Assembly (NCBI RefSeq): GCF_000235605.1
Contig: NC_016584.1
Location: 5,209,151-5,273,150 of the forward strand
Direction: 5' to 3'
DNA from: Desulfosporosinus orientis DSM 765
GTDB lineage: Bacteria; Bacillota; Desulfitobacteriia; Desulfitobacteriales; Desulfitobacteriaceae
DNA: 64,000 nucleotides
Below, piece by piece: positions 45,333-53,759 of the stretch (positions are counted from its first letter, which is position 1; each line of letters opens with the position of its first letter). The notes beneath the pieces are model-generated. The model worked only from the letters and a program-made list of their open reading frames with translations, had not been told where the DNA came from and ran no database searches. A program made the position numbers and the translations under genes.

Positions 45333-46448
45333 TTAATCACCTTCTTTTCGATAAACATGCTTCCGAATCCCCTTGAAGGAGAGCACACCACAAAGATTTT
45401 CGTCACTCATAATGCCAAGATAGTCAGCATCATACTCAAGCAATAAGGAGAGGGCATCCGGAAAAGGAGTGGTTCTTTGCACAAAGGCCTTTTCCGTTCT
45501 GAGAACCCGAGCGCGCAATCCTTCCAGGTTCTGTCCAAACTCCTGCAAATCCGATCTGGTAACGTGTCCGCAAGGCTTACCCTGGTCATTTAGGAGAAAA
45601 GCTACTTCCGCCCCCGTATCCTCCATTTTTTCGGCCGCATTCTCAAGTTCGCTTTCCTGAATCAGACATTTCACCGGCTGCATGGCATCTTCCGCAAAAT
45701 ACAAATTCAACTTTTTGACCACTCGATCCCGTCCGATGAAATCCTCCACAAAGTCATTGACGGGATTCGTTAAAATCTCAGCCGGGGTTCCGAATTGAAC
45801 TAATTTGCCCCCACCAAAAATCGCAATCCTATCTCCCATCTTAATGGCTTCATTAATATCATGGGTGACAAAGACAATAGTCTTTTTAATTTCTTTCTGT
45901 AAGCGCAGCAATTCGTCTTGTAAATGGGTACGGGCGATAGGGTCAACTGCTCCAAAAGGCTCATCCATAAGCATGATCGGCGGATCCACGGCCATGGCCC
46001 TGGCAACTCCGACTCTCTGCATTTGCCCGCCGCTAAGCTGAGAAGGATATTTGCCCCGGGTCTTTTCCAGATCAAGTCCCATCATAACAATCAGCTCATC
46101 AACCCGTTTTTTAATCTTGTCTTTGGGCCATTTGTATAACCGTGGTACAATCGCAATGTTCTCCGCAATGGTGCGATGGGGTAATAAGCCGATTTGTTGA
46201 ATGACATAGCCAATCCCCATCCTTAAATGATCCGGGTCAGTCTGGGTGACATCTGCGCCATTAATCCTAACAATCCCGGAAGTAGGCTCAATCATTCTGT
46301 TAATCATCCGCAATATAGTACTTTTGCCACAGCCGGAGGGCCCGACTAAGACACATATCTCGCCTTTAGGAATCGATAGACATAATTTGTCAACCGCCGG
46401 CGCAACCTGGCCCGGGTACTGTTTGGTAATTTGCTCTAATTCAATCAT
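45333..46448 (-). CDS. OpuC-type ABC importer ATPase with CBS domains
   Basis: 371 aa from ATG at 46448 (GGAGG 6 nt upstream). The ATPase domain (residues 1-240) has Walker A LVGPSGCGKSTILRMINR, signature QLSGGQMQRVGVARAM and Walker B PIMLMDEPFGAVDP. It is followed by a C-terminal CBS pair (about 255-370) as in OpuCA/ProV-type osmoprotectant ATPases, where the CBS domains sense ionic strength or nucleotides. It energises uptake of quaternary amines. It sits between the two permease genes and lies on the same strand as the methyltransferase/hut operon downstream. Confidence 0.95.
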   Translation of the reverse strand: MIELEQITKQYPGQVAPAVDKLCLSIPKGEICVLVGPSGCGKSTILRMINRMIEPTSGIVRINGADVTQTDPDHLRMGIGYVIQQIGLLPHRTIAENIAIVPRLYKWPKDKIKKRVDELIVMMGLDLEKTRGKYPSQLSGGQMQRVGVARAMAVDPPIMLMDEPFGAVDPIARTHLQDELLRLQKEIKKTIVFVTHDINEAIKMGDRIAIFGGGKLVQFGTPAEILTNPVNDFVEDFIGRDRVVKKLNLYFAEDAMQPVKCLIQESELENAAEKMEDTGAEVAFLLNDQGKPCGHVTRSDLQEFGQNLEGLRARVLRTEKAFVQRTTPFPDALSLLLEYDADYLGIMSDENLCGVLSFKGIRKHVYRKEGD

Positions 46449-46508
46449 CCAAATCCTCCTCTGCAAACTCAATTCTGTCCTCAGTCGGGTATTTATGTTA
46501 ATGAGGAG

Positions 46509-47165
46509 TTAACGGCTAATTCTTAAACCTTTAGGTACAATCCTTTTCTCAATGAGGCCCAGGATCGTATCTAAACCAATGGCAATCACCGAAATAATAA
46601 AGGCTCCCGTCACCATCATAGGAGTATTCGATCTCACGAGACCATCTTGAATAAACCGCCCTAAATTACGTTCACCAATATAGGTGGCGATGGCCGCAAT
46701 GCCCGTCGTCATGACAACCGTAATTCGAAAACCTGCAAAGATGACCGGCATACCTAAAGGCACAAGAATTTCCACAAGAATCCTCTTAGTGCTCATCCCC
46801 ATTCCTCTTGCCGCTTCAATAACATTGCGATCCACATTTTTCACACCATCATAAACACTGCGAATCAAAGGCATCATTGCATAAAGCACCAAAGCAAGCA
46901 AAGCAGACTTCCGGCCTAAACCAAACATAGGAATTGTCACCAAAATTGCAAACATAGACAAGCTTGGGATACAAAAAATTGTGTTGGCCAAAGCCAAAAC
47001 CCGAGCTGCCCATTTATCGCTTTTTGTCAGCAATAGTCCTACAGGCACCCAAATAACCAAAGAAATCCCCAAAGCCCATAGGACCAAAGTGAAATGGTTC
47101 TCTGAGTATTCTGCAACAGTCCTGGTATTCTTCTCGATAAAATTAATCAAATCAGATAAGTTCAC
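46509..47165 (-). CDS. OpuC-type ABC importer permease
   Basis: 218 aa with about five membrane helices. EAA loop: IEAARGMGMSTKRILVEILVPLGMPVIFAGFRI. First gene of the importer operon. The leader (47166-47469) contains a sigma-54-type site at 47270-47285 and a dyad at 47349-47365. It is separated from the ATPase by 60 nt. It is related to, but clearly different from, the permease at 44694-45332, as in OpuC systems with two distinct permeases. Confidence 0.93.
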   Translation of the reverse strand: MNLSDLINFIEKNTRTVAEYSENHFTLVLWALGISLVIWVPVGLLLTKSDKWAARVLALANTIFCIPSLSMFAILVTIPMFGLGRKSALLALVLYAMMPLIRSVYDGVKNVDRNVIEAARGMGMSTKRILVEILVPLGMPVIFAGFRITVVMTTGIAAIATYIGERNLGRFIQDGLVRSNTPMMVTGAFIISVIAIGLDTILGLIEKRIVPKGLRISR

Positions 47166-47269
47166 TCCCTACCACCCCACTTTCAATTGTTTTCCGAGAG
47201 AAATTTGATAAATAATTGAAAATCTATGGAAACAGCGCTATAAATATAATGGGTAAGTCTAAAACTTGT

Positions 47270-47285
47270 TGCAAGAATCGTTCCT
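47270..47285 (-). promoter_or_regulatory. Sigma-54-like promoter of the importer operon
   Basis: Minus-strand AGGAACGATTCTTGCA has GG and GC exactly 10 nt apart and a good -12 (TTGCA). The -24 half departs from TGGCAC at two or three positions. It is placed about 105 bp before the first permease gene. Weaker than the site at 41423-41438. Confidence 0.55.
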
Positions 47286-47348
47286 ACTTTCAGATAATTG
47301 GCCCTCAGGGGCGAGCAGCCGCCTTAGTGGCAAGTAGCTCAGAAAGTA

Positions 47349-47365
47349 TAACGGCAAAGCCATTA
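47349..47365. promoter_or_regulatory. Dyad TAACGGC-AAA-GCCATTA, candidate activator site
   Basis: Imperfect 7-bp arms (one mismatch) with a 3-bp spacer, about 65-80 bp upstream of the sigma-54-like site at 47270-47285. The GGC-N3-GCC core and spacing match the dyad at 41632-41648. The rest of the 47166-47469 stretch shows no gene. Confidence 0.5.
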
Positions 47366-47469
47366 CCTTCTGCTGAGTATACCTAAAGGCCAGCCGCTAA
47401 ATTTCTTTGCTGAGCCGAGCCCTTTAACCCTTGGAAAATGGCCATTTAACACTACCGCATATTTTTTTG

Positions 47470-48888
47470 TCAGGCATAATTTTTATGCAGTCCAAGTTTT
47501 TTGATCCGGTATTGCAGATTTTGCCGGGCAATCCCTAATGACTCAGCAGTTCTGGTTATATTTCCGCCATGACTTTTCAGGGCATCCCAAAGCACTTGTT
47601 TCTCTACTTCTCGCAAAACATGAGCTAAGCTGCCGGAACCCTTTCTATAGAATTCAGAAAAATTTTCATCCCTGCTTAGAAATCTCGCTCTAAGATAATG
47701 AGGCAAGTGATCGGCTGTGATAACCTTTCGGCCATCCAGCATGTTCATGGCACTCTCAATAATATGCTCTAATTCACGAACATTTCCCGGCCACAGGTAT
47801 CTAAGAAAAAGCTCTTTCAATTCAGGCGCAATTTTGACCTCTCCTAATCCATAGATTCTTTGATACCGGTTTAAGAAGCAATGAATCAAAACCTCTATAT
47901 CTTCTTTTCGGTCTTTTAACGGCGGAATAAAGAGGGTCATCACAGCTAAGCGATAAAATAAATCTTTGCGCAAAGTACCATTGTTGACGGATTCCCAAGG
48001 ATCAACATTGGTTGAACTAATCACCCGGCATTGAACGGGAACCTCGAGGGTACCGCCTACCTGCCTTACCATCTTTTCCTGAAGAACCCTCAGGATCTTA
48101 GCCTGTAAAGCAATACTCATGCAATTAAGTTCATCCAAAAACAAGGTTCCTTGTCCAGCTTGCTGGAAAAGCCCCTTGGATTCCATGGCTCCTGTAAAGG
48201 CTCCTTTGGTGGTTCCAAAAAGAATACTTTCCAGCAAGGTTTCCGGGATTGCCGCACAGTTTATAGCCACAAAAGGCTCGTTTTTGCGTGCACTATAATT
48301 GTGGATGGCCTGAACCAACAGTTCCTTGCCTGTTCCCGTTTCGCCAAAAACCAAAACAAAGCCGTCGGCCAAAGCCGCTTTCTTAGCAGAAGCCACTAAG
48401 TCCGCCATGGAAGAACTGGCATAAACGATGGAGTCGAAGGTATAACGAGTTCCATTGCTTCTGCGATGTTCCTGCCCTTCATTACCTATCTGATCATGCA
48501 GCTGCATGGTCTTTGTCAACAGTTCCTTAAACTTCGTAATGTCTTTACACACTGAATAAACGGCAACAACCTCACCATCCTCCATAACCGGAAAGGTGCT
48601 GGCCACTATAGTGACCTCTTTACCTTTATTGGTAAAGTAGGTTTTATGTTTTTCCAAAACAGGTTCCCGAGTTAAAACGACACTTAAATGTTCACTGCTC
48701 TCAACAGTCACAGCATCATACACTTCGTGCAAATACTTTCCTACAACTTGTTCGGACAACAACTCTTCTAACTTGGCCATTTCAGCATTATAAAAAATAA
48801 TTTTTCCCTCAGGGTCTGTAACAATAACCCCTTCATCAATCGAATTAAAGAGTTGCTTAAAAACTTGGGCCATAACATCCCCCGACAT
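47470..48888 (-). CDS. PAS-domain sigma-54-dependent transcriptional activator
   Basis: About 472 aa. An N-terminal PAS sensor (LFNSIDEGVIVTDPEGKIIFYNAEM, residues 10-125) precedes an AAA+ domain with Walker A VFGETGTGKELLVQAIH, the sigma-54 contact loop GAFTGA (TTKGAFTGAMESKGLF) and Walker B LFLDELNC. A C-terminal Fis-type helix-turn-helix follows (GGNITRTAESLGIARQNLQYRIKKL). It activates RpoN promoters, and two candidates lie downstream (47270-47285 and 41423-41438). Three starts are possible (TTG 48894, ATG 48888, ATG 48873). It follows the FAD-subunit gene by about 18 nt. No receiver domain, so it probably senses a ligand or redox state through PAS. Confidence 0.93.
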   Translation of the reverse strand: MSGDVMAQVFKQLFNSIDEGVIVTDPEGKIIFYNAEMAKLEELLSEQVVGKYLHEVYDAVTVESSEHLSVVLTREPVLEKHKTYFTNKGKEVTIVASTFPVMEDGEVVAVYSVCKDITKFKELLTKTMQLHDQIGNEGQEHRRSNGTRYTFDSIVYASSSMADLVASAKKAALADGFVLVFGETGTGKELLVQAIHNYSARKNEPFVAINCAAIPETLLESILFGTTKGAFTGAMESKGLFQQAGQGTLFLDELNCMSIALQAKILRVLQEKMVRQVGGTLEVPVQCRVISSTNVDPWESVNNGTLRKDLFYRLAVMTLFIPPLKDRKEDIEVLIHCFLNRYQRIYGLGEVKIAPELKELFLRYLWPGNVRELEHIIESAMNMLDGRKVITADHLPHYLRARFLSRDENFSEFYRKGSGSLAHVLREVEKQVLWDALKSHGGNITRTAESLGIARQNLQYRIKKLGLHKNYA

Positions 48889-48906
48889 ACTCAACCCCCC
48901 AGTTAT

Positions 48907-49800
48907 TCAACCCTTTTCTCCTCTAATCTTACCTTGATCAGGGAACAGCTCCCCAAACAAGTCATAAACCAATCCTTGCACAGCCTCACGCTTATACCCT
49001 TGAGAAGCACGTCCGGGTATGGCCTTATCCACAACCTCTGTCAAACGGCGGGCAATGTCTTCTGCCAACTCTGAGCCAACCCGCTTTCCACCCAATTCAC
49101 GTTCTAACTCCGGCAGCCGAAACGGGATTAACCCCAGAGCTCCCACAGCCCACTTTGAGTTCCGAATCATCTGTTCTTCGTCATACTCTACCACTGCCGC
49201 CATATTCAGACGTGCAATGGAAACTGCCGTACGACTGCCGATTTTCCCAAAGGCACTGACAACTTGTGAATTCTCCCTGCCCTCCCAGATGGGGAAATCG
49301 ATCTCAGTGATCAATTCTTTGTCCTTTAAGCCCTCCTGCTCCTTAGCTTGTAACTGAGCAAAAGGCACTCTGCGAGCCCCTTGAGGGCCAATAAGACTCA
49401 CCCAGGCTTCAAGAGCCAACAGCGCAGGCAGACTGTCACCCGCAGGTGAAGCATTGGCAATATTTCCTCCAATAGTAGCCCTGTTGCGAATCTGAACAGA
49501 CCCCACCTGAGATGCGGCCTGACTTAAACAGCGTGCTTTTTCCCTCAGCAAAAGGCTTTCGCTGATTTGAAAAAAGGTTGTACCGCTCCCAATCCTAACC
49601 CTTCCCTTTTCTTCTTTAATAAATCTCAGTTCGGGAATCAAGGAAAGATCCATCAGCCAAGCAGGCGGCCGCTGAGAGCTTTGCAGCTTAATCACAAGAT
49701 CCGTACCCCCGCCCAGAAAAACAACATCCTCTTTAATTCGGGAGATAGCCTCTATTCCCTCAGCCACTGTCGAAGGGCAGATAATCTGACATTCCGGCAT
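48907..49800 (-). CDS. FAD-binding subunit of a molybdopterin dehydrogenase (XdhB/CoxM-like), orphan
   Basis: 297 aa, medium-subunit type of xanthine dehydrogenase/CO dehydrogenase-family enzymes, passing electrons from Fe-S clusters to FAD. Landmarks: VFLGGGTDLVIKLQ near residue 28 (FAD), VRIGSGTTFFQI, SVQIRNRATIGGNIANASPAGDSLPALLAL near residue 100 (FAD-binding second motif), SRTAVSIARLNMAA near 190. No large molybdenum subunit or 2Fe-2S subunit gene is nearby. It is the first gene of a two-gene unit with the sigma-54 activator. It may work with subunits encoded elsewhere, or have been kept as a remnant. Start ATG with GAGGAG upstream. Confidence 0.88.
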   Translation of the reverse strand: MPECQIICPSTVAEGIEAISRIKEDVVFLGGGTDLVIKLQSSQRPPAWLMDLSLIPELRFIKEEKGRVRIGSGTTFFQISESLLLREKARCLSQAASQVGSVQIRNRATIGGNIANASPAGDSLPALLALEAWVSLIGPQGARRVPFAQLQAKEQEGLKDKELITEIDFPIWEGRENSQVVSAFGKIGSRTAVSIARLNMAAVVEYDEEQMIRNSKWAVGALGLIPFRLPELERELGGKRVGSELAEDIARRLTEVVDKAIPGRASQGYKREAVQGLVYDLFGELFPDQGKIRGEKG

Positions 49801-49909
49801 ATCTATGAACTCCTCTCAGGGTGGCAAGTAATCTGCATAATTCTACAGATTGCGATTTGCATAAATATTCGCTAGATAGTGAACGTATCCCTTCCTCGTG
49901 AATAGAAAA

Positions 49910-49930
49910 GTTTACATGTAGAATGTATAC
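49910..49930. promoter_or_regulatory. Imperfect palindrome in the divergent xdhB-like/DUF302 region
   Basis: GTTTACAT-GTAGA-ATGTATAC, 7 of 8 arm positions complementary, located between the two divergent genes and 28 bp before the -35 of the DUF302 promoter. Candidate operator, nothing more shown. Confidence 0.35.
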
Positions 49931-49957
49931 AAGCCGGGGACGGTCTTTAACTTATCC

Positions 49958-49987
49958 TTGACTTAATGATTAAAAAAAGGATTTATA
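49958..49987 (+). promoter_or_regulatory. Sigma-A-like promoter of the DUF302 gene
   Basis: TTGACT, 18-bp spacer, TTTATA, about 40 bp before the start codon at 50029. Confidence 0.5.
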
Positions 49988-50028
49988 CACAAACTAATAT
50001 TATATCAACCTAATTGGGAGGCAAAAAA

Positions 50029-50412
50029 ATGCAGGCTATATATCAAGTTACAACCCCAAAATCGTTTAATGATACAATTGCAGCAGTTCAAGCCAGCACT
50101 CAGGCTAATGGGTTTAGAGTTCTCCACATCCATGATGTTCAAGCAACATTAGCTGAAAAGAACTTTCAAAGAGAACCTTTGAACATCATCGAGGTCTGCA
50201 ATGCCAAGTATGCTCATACCGCCTTGATGATCGATGTCACAGTCAGCCTGTTAATGCCCTGCCGTATTAACGTCTACCGTGAAGGTGAAAAAACCGTGAT
50301 CAGTACGGTTAAGCCAACCGCTTTAGTGACCATGTTTAGTAATAACGAATTAAAGGATTTCGCTGAAAATGTTGAGGAAGTATTGCTTAAAATAATAGAC
50401 CAAAGCGTTTAA
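50029..50412 (+). CDS. DUF302 protein
   Basis: 127 aa from ATG at 50029 with GGGAGG 7 nt upstream. The DUF302 fold is seen in FNDTIAAVQASTQANGFRVLHIHDVQATL, IIEVCNAKYAHTALMIDVTVSLLMPCRINVYREGEKTVIS and the C-terminal LVTMFSNNELKDFAENVEEVLL. DUF302 proteins are small single-domain proteins of unknown function, often close to redox or metal genes. It retains cysteine in the VCNA and MPCR positions typical of the family. Divergent from the orphan FAD-subunit gene and convergent with yhbY. Confidence 0.85.
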   Translation: MQAIYQVTTPKSFNDTIAAVQASTQANGFRVLHIHDVQATLAEKNFQREPLNIIEVCNAKYAHTALMIDVTVSLLMPCRINVYREGEKTVISTVKPTALVTMFSNNELKDFAENVEEVLLKIIDQSV

Positions 50413-50515
50413 TTGACTTTCAACTGCCCAAAATTGGAACAGCCAAGTACCGCCCAGCAAATCAGGGCAGCACTTGGCTGTTAATGTCTTTATCAATGCA
50501 GCTCAGTAAAAAATC

Positions 50516-50809
50516 TTACTTTGGCAGGTCTATGACCGGCTTATCCGGAGATTGTCTAAACAACAAAAAGTTCCGGCCAATCACTTGAACAAGTTCCGAT
50601 CCCGTTTGCTCAGCGAGCTCCGCTGCGACAGTTTTAGGCTCTTCTATACAATTTTGCAGCACTCTGCCCTTAATCAGCTCCCGAGCGGCTATGGCTTCGT
50701 TGGTTTGCTGAACCACCATTTCCGTAATTCCGCCCTTGCCTACCTGGAGTATAGGAACCATTTCATTCCCCATGGCCCTTAAAAATCGCTTTTGTTTCCC
50801 TCTTAGCAC
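50516..50809 (-). CDS. yhbY: YhbY-type (CRM domain) ribosome-associated RNA-binding protein
   Basis: 97 aa from GTG at 50809 (MLRGKQKRFLRAMGNEMV), with GGGGGA 6 nt upstream. An in-frame TTG at 50845 would overlap obg. YhbY binds pre-50S particles through the CRM fold. Motifs: LQVGKGGITEMVVQQTNEAIAARELIKGRV and LVQVIGRNFLLFRQS (GxxG and IGR motifs). It follows obg by 26 nt, the usual order. In related Firmicutes nadD commonly comes next. Here the strand continues into the accessory block. Confidence 0.94.
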   Translation of the reverse strand: MLRGKQKRFLRAMGNEMVPILQVGKGGITEMVVQQTNEAIAARELIKGRVLQNCIEEPKTVAAELAEQTGSELVQVIGRNFLLFRQSPDKPVIDLPK

Positions 50810-50835
50810 AGATAATCCCCCAAATCGCTTTAACC

Positions 50836-52101
50836 TTAAACCCAATCAAACATAAATCCTGCAATCTCCACTTTATCCCCTTCTTTAATACCTTCTTCAC
50901 GAAGGGCATCATCGACTCCCATAACCTTTAAGATATTCTGGAATCGATAAACACTGGCTTCACTGTCAAAGAAGGACATTTTGGCATGTTTTTCTATTTC
51001 GTCACCCTCGACAACAAAAAGGTCACCCTCTCTGCGAATCGTGAAACGATTCTCTGGCTCTGCTTTAGTCACTCGATGTTCGTCCGTCATAGTGACAATA
51101 TTCGGAACGGGAGTATCCGGCAGAACCCTGGCAATATGATAAATCAAGGCTTGCAGCCCTTCTCCTGTGGCAGCGGATACGGCAAAGATTTCCTGATCCT
51201 TAATACTCTCCTGCAAACGCTTCAGATTTTCCTCAGCACCCGGAACATCCATCTTATTAGCAACGATAATAACCGGCCGTTCCGCCAGCATGGGACTATA
51301 AAGCTTCAGCTCTTCCTGGATAATCCGGTAATCCTCTAAAGGATCCCGTTCTTCCGAACCAGAGATATCCAAGACATGCAGTATTAACCGTGTTCGCTCC
51401 GTATGGCGCAAAAATTCATGCCCCAGGCCTGCTCCCGTATGGGCTCCCTCAATGAGACCGGGAATATCCGCCATAACAAAGCTTTCCCCATCCTCAATTT
51501 GGACAACTCCTAAATTAGGAACTAACGTGGTGAAATGATAATCCGCAATCTTCGGCTTAGCAGCGGACACTTTTGAAATAATCGTGGACTTTCCGACATT
51601 AGGAAAGCCTACCAGCCCCACATCCGCTAAGAGCTTCAGCTCCAGCCTCAGCCAGCGTTCCTCACCAGGCTCTCCATTTTCCGCCAGAGTCGGAGCTTTA
51701 TTGGTATTGCTCATAAAACGAGCATTTCCTCTGCCTCCTCGTCCTCCAGCTGCCACAACCACACGCTGACCGTGTTTAGTTATGTCAGCGATGGTTTCCC
51801 CGGAATCATCATCTAAGACCACCGTCCCGACAGGGATACGCAAAATAATATCAGCACCGCTTCGTCCGCTCATATTCTTTGCCTGGCCATGATCTCCCCG
51901 ATCTCCCTTGTAATGCCGTTTATAGCGAAAGTCCACAAGTGTCCGCAAACCTTCGTCGCCGATAAACACAACATTTCCGCCCCGTCCGCCGTCACCACCG
52001 CTGGGACCGCCTTCAGGCACATATTTTTCACGGCGAAAGGCGACTGCTCCGGCTCCGCCATCCCCGCCTTTAACGTAAATCCTTGCCCTATCATAAAACA
52101 T
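50836..52101 (-). CDS. obgE: Obg/CgtA ribosome-assembly GTPase
   Basis: 421 aa. Glycine-rich Obg fold (residues 1-158, MFYDRARIYVKGGDGGAGAVAFRREKYVPEGG and several GGxGG turns), GTPase domain with P-loop GFPNVGKSTIISKV near residue 165, DIPGLIEGAHTGAGLGHEFLRH, NKMD, SAATG, then the C-terminal OCT domain (about 345-421) found in Gram-positive Obg. Acts in 50S maturation, and in Bacillus in the stress response and sporulation. It follows the spo0B-like gene by 53 nt, the classical spo0B-obg pair. Confidence 0.97.
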   Translation of the reverse strand: MFYDRARIYVKGGDGGAGAVAFRREKYVPEGGPSGGDGGRGGNVVFIGDEGLRTLVDFRYKRHYKGDRGDHGQAKNMSGRSGADIILRIPVGTVVLDDDSGETIADITKHGQRVVVAAGGRGGRGNARFMSNTNKAPTLAENGEPGEERWLRLELKLLADVGLVGFPNVGKSTIISKVSAAKPKIADYHFTTLVPNLGVVQIEDGESFVMADIPGLIEGAHTGAGLGHEFLRHTERTRLILHVLDISGSEERDPLEDYRIIQEELKLYSPMLAERPVIIVANKMDVPGAEENLKRLQESIKDQEIFAVSAATGEGLQALIYHIARVLPDTPVPNIVTMTDEHRVTKAEPENRFTIRREGDLFVVEGDEIEKHAKMSFFDSEASVYRFQNILKVMGVDDALREEGIKEGDKVEIAGFMFDWV

Positions 52102-52154
52102 ACCTTGATTCTCCTTAACTAATACTAAATGGCCTAAAGGATTATGAATCCTGC

Positions 52155-52658
52155 TTACGATGACTTAAATGTCTGAAGCTTATCCCAAAGAACCGTCTCC
52201 TCGTCGGATACAATAAGCTGACAAGCTAAACCTGCCGGCTCATCAAACAAATAAATTTCCGCACTTAGATTATCCAGTTCTCCCCACTTTTCAGCAGCTT
52301 CCAGACACTCTTTAGTGTACCCGTATAACCCTGCCACATATTCTTCCCGCCAATGATCCATCCAAAACTCTTTCTGCTTCATCTCTTCCGGAAAATCAAT
52401 GGAAACCATAATGCCTTTTTGATTAAGACGAATGATTAACCCCAACATGATGGCCGCCAGACATGGTTCAGGAATTTGCCCTATTTTTTGCTCTTCAAGT
52501 GATCTGGAAGCAGTCTCCCTCATATACTTCAAGGCCTCTTCCGAGCGCTGAAGCTGTAAATTCCCCATGATCACCTGCCAATGATTCATATAATCATGGC
52601 GCTGCAGGCGATACCACTGTAATAACTCCGACAATAGAACGCGTTCTACCTCTGACAT
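52155..52658 (-). CDS. Spo0B-like phosphotransferase domain protein
   Basis: 167 aa. The N-terminal helical hairpin has RLQRHDYMNHWQVIMGNLQL with the phosphorylatable histidine followed by D (RHDYMNH), the SPOB_a motif also found in DcuS/CitA-type kinases. The C-terminal half is a degenerate ATPase-like fold without N, G1 or G2 boxes. In Bacillus, Spo0B passes phosphate from Spo0F to Spo0A. Clostridia usually lack Spo0F-Spo0B phosphorelays, so the partner here is unclear. The position between rpmA and obg is that of B. subtilis spo0B. Confidence 0.82.
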   Translation of the reverse strand: MSEVERVLLSELLQWYRLQRHDYMNHWQVIMGNLQLQRSEEALKYMRETASRSLEEQKIGQIPEPCLAAIMLGLIIRLNQKGIMVSIDFPEEMKQKEFWMDHWREEYVAGLYGYTKECLEAAEKWGELDNLSAEIYLFDEPAGLACQLIVSDEETVLWDKLQTFKSS

Positions 52659-52746
52659 AACATCCCTATCCCCTTATTCAGGTTAATGTACTCCAAAGTC
52701 AGAAAATTCTATGTAGAAAAATTGCAATTAAACCTTTGATTAAGTA

Positions 52747-52773
52747 CGAAAAACCCCTGGGAAAACCCAGGGG
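52747..52773 (-). terminator. Terminator downstream of rpmA
   Basis: ACCCCTGGG/CCCAGGGGT perfect 9-bp stem with TTTT loop, followed on the minus strand by TTTTCG. It separates rplU-prp-rpmA from spo0B-obg-yhbY. Confidence 0.92.
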
Positions 52774-52790
52774 TAATTTTAAAAATCAGC

Positions 52791-53099
52791 TTATTGGGCG
52801 ACAGCCACCGGTGTTGTTGGGCGTTCAGCATAAATACTTACTTGTTTACGGTTCCGGTCTTTATGCTCGAATTTAACATACCCATCAATCATCGCAAACA
52901 AGGTATCATCTTTACCCAAACCACAGTTCTTGGCCGGATGAAACTTGGTACCACGTTGACGCACAATGATCGTACCGGCAGTAACGAATTGACCGTCTCC
53001 GCGTTTTAAACCGAGACGTTGAGCATTACTGTCCCGACCGTTACGCGAGCTACCTACCCCTTTTTTATGTGCGAACAATTGCAGATTCATTTTTAGCAT
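52791..53099 (-). CDS. rpmA: Ribosomal protein L27 (with cleavable N-terminus)
   Basis: 102 aa from ATG at 53099 (GGAGG 8 nt upstream). In Firmicutes L27 is made with a short extension, [14 protein letters not shown] here, cut after the phenylalanine by the protease Prp to expose AHKKG, which reaches the peptidyl-transferase centre. The Prp gene lies immediately upstream and overlaps by 7 nt. The body [24 protein letters not shown] and [17 protein letters not shown] is typical. Confidence 0.97.
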   Translation of the reverse strand: MLKMNLQLFAHKKGVGSSRNGRDSNAQRLGLKRGDGQFVTAGTIIVRQRGTKFHPAKNCGLGKDDTLFAMIDGYVKFEHKDRNRKQVSIYAERPTTPVAVAQ

Positions 53100-53413
53100 G
53101 GAGTCCACCTCCTTCGATCAATCAATATATAATTTTGGCCGTAAGCCTTTTGGATCTGTTCAATTCCAAGCAGCATGGTTTGCAAAATCCACTGGGCTTT
53201 CTCCAAATCCTGCTCCAAAAGCTCTCCAAGCTGACAAGCGATGTATCCATCTCTTTCCTCAACTTTAGGAGCAACAGGCAAGAAATGCTCCAACCCATTA
53301 ACTGCCGAGATACTCAGTGCGGAAACCCCTGCACAAACAATATCCTGGCCCTCTTCTGCAAAACCCGCATGTCCGGACATCTCGAATTCACGAATTCGCC
53401 CGTCATCGCCCAT
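53093..53413 (-). CDS. prp: Prp cysteine protease (ribosomal L27 processing, YsxB)
   Basis: About 106 aa. Prp removes the N-terminal extension of L27 in Firmicutes. Catalytic residues appear in [24 protein letters not shown] (His, then Cys 12 residues later). The start is uncertain: ATG at 53413 is used here, but homology to YsxB suggests 6 residues more, beginning at a non-standard ATT (53431). No clear Shine-Dalgarno is seen for either, so translation may be coupled to rplU (stop at 53445). It overlaps rpmA by 7 nt. Confidence 0.9.
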   Translation of the reverse strand: MGDDGRIREFEMSGHAGFAEEGQDIVCAGVSALSISAVNGLEHFLPVAPKVEERDGYIACQLGELLEQDLEKAQWILQTMLLGIEQIQKAYGQNYILIDRRRWTPC

Positions 53414-53444
53414 CCAGATAATGAGACGAATCCCGGAGGATCGC

Positions 53445-53756
53445 TTAGGCTTGGAGTGCCTCAACAACAACTTTTGTGTAAGGCTGACGATGTCCTTGTT
53501 TGCGTCGATAGTTCTTCTTGGATTTGTATTTGAAGACAACAATCTTCTCCCCTTTACCGTGCTCCACAACTTTAAGCACTGCCGTAGCACCGGCCACAAC
53601 TGGGGTTCCAACATTAACAGCACCGTCTTTTTCTACGAGAAGAACCTTATCAATGGTTACGGTATCCCCTACATTAGCGTCCAATTTTTCAACAAAGAGC
53701 TCATCGCCCTCTTGAACACGGAACTGTTTACCACCTGTTTCAATCACTGCGTACAT
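53445..53756 (-). CDS. rplU: Ribosomal protein L21
   Basis: 103 aa. [25 protein letters not shown] at the start and the C-terminal [19 protein letters not shown] signature identify L21. First gene of the rplU-prp-rpmA operon, preceded by a leader resembling the L21 leader RNA and a GGGAGGTGT ribosome binding site. Confidence 0.97.
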   Translation of the reverse strand: MYAVIETGGKQFRVQEGDELFVEKLDANVGDTVTIDKVLLVEKDGAVNVGTPVVAGATAVLKVVEHGKGEKIVVFKYKSKKNYRRKQGHRQPYTKVVVEALQA

Positions 53757-53759
53757 TTA

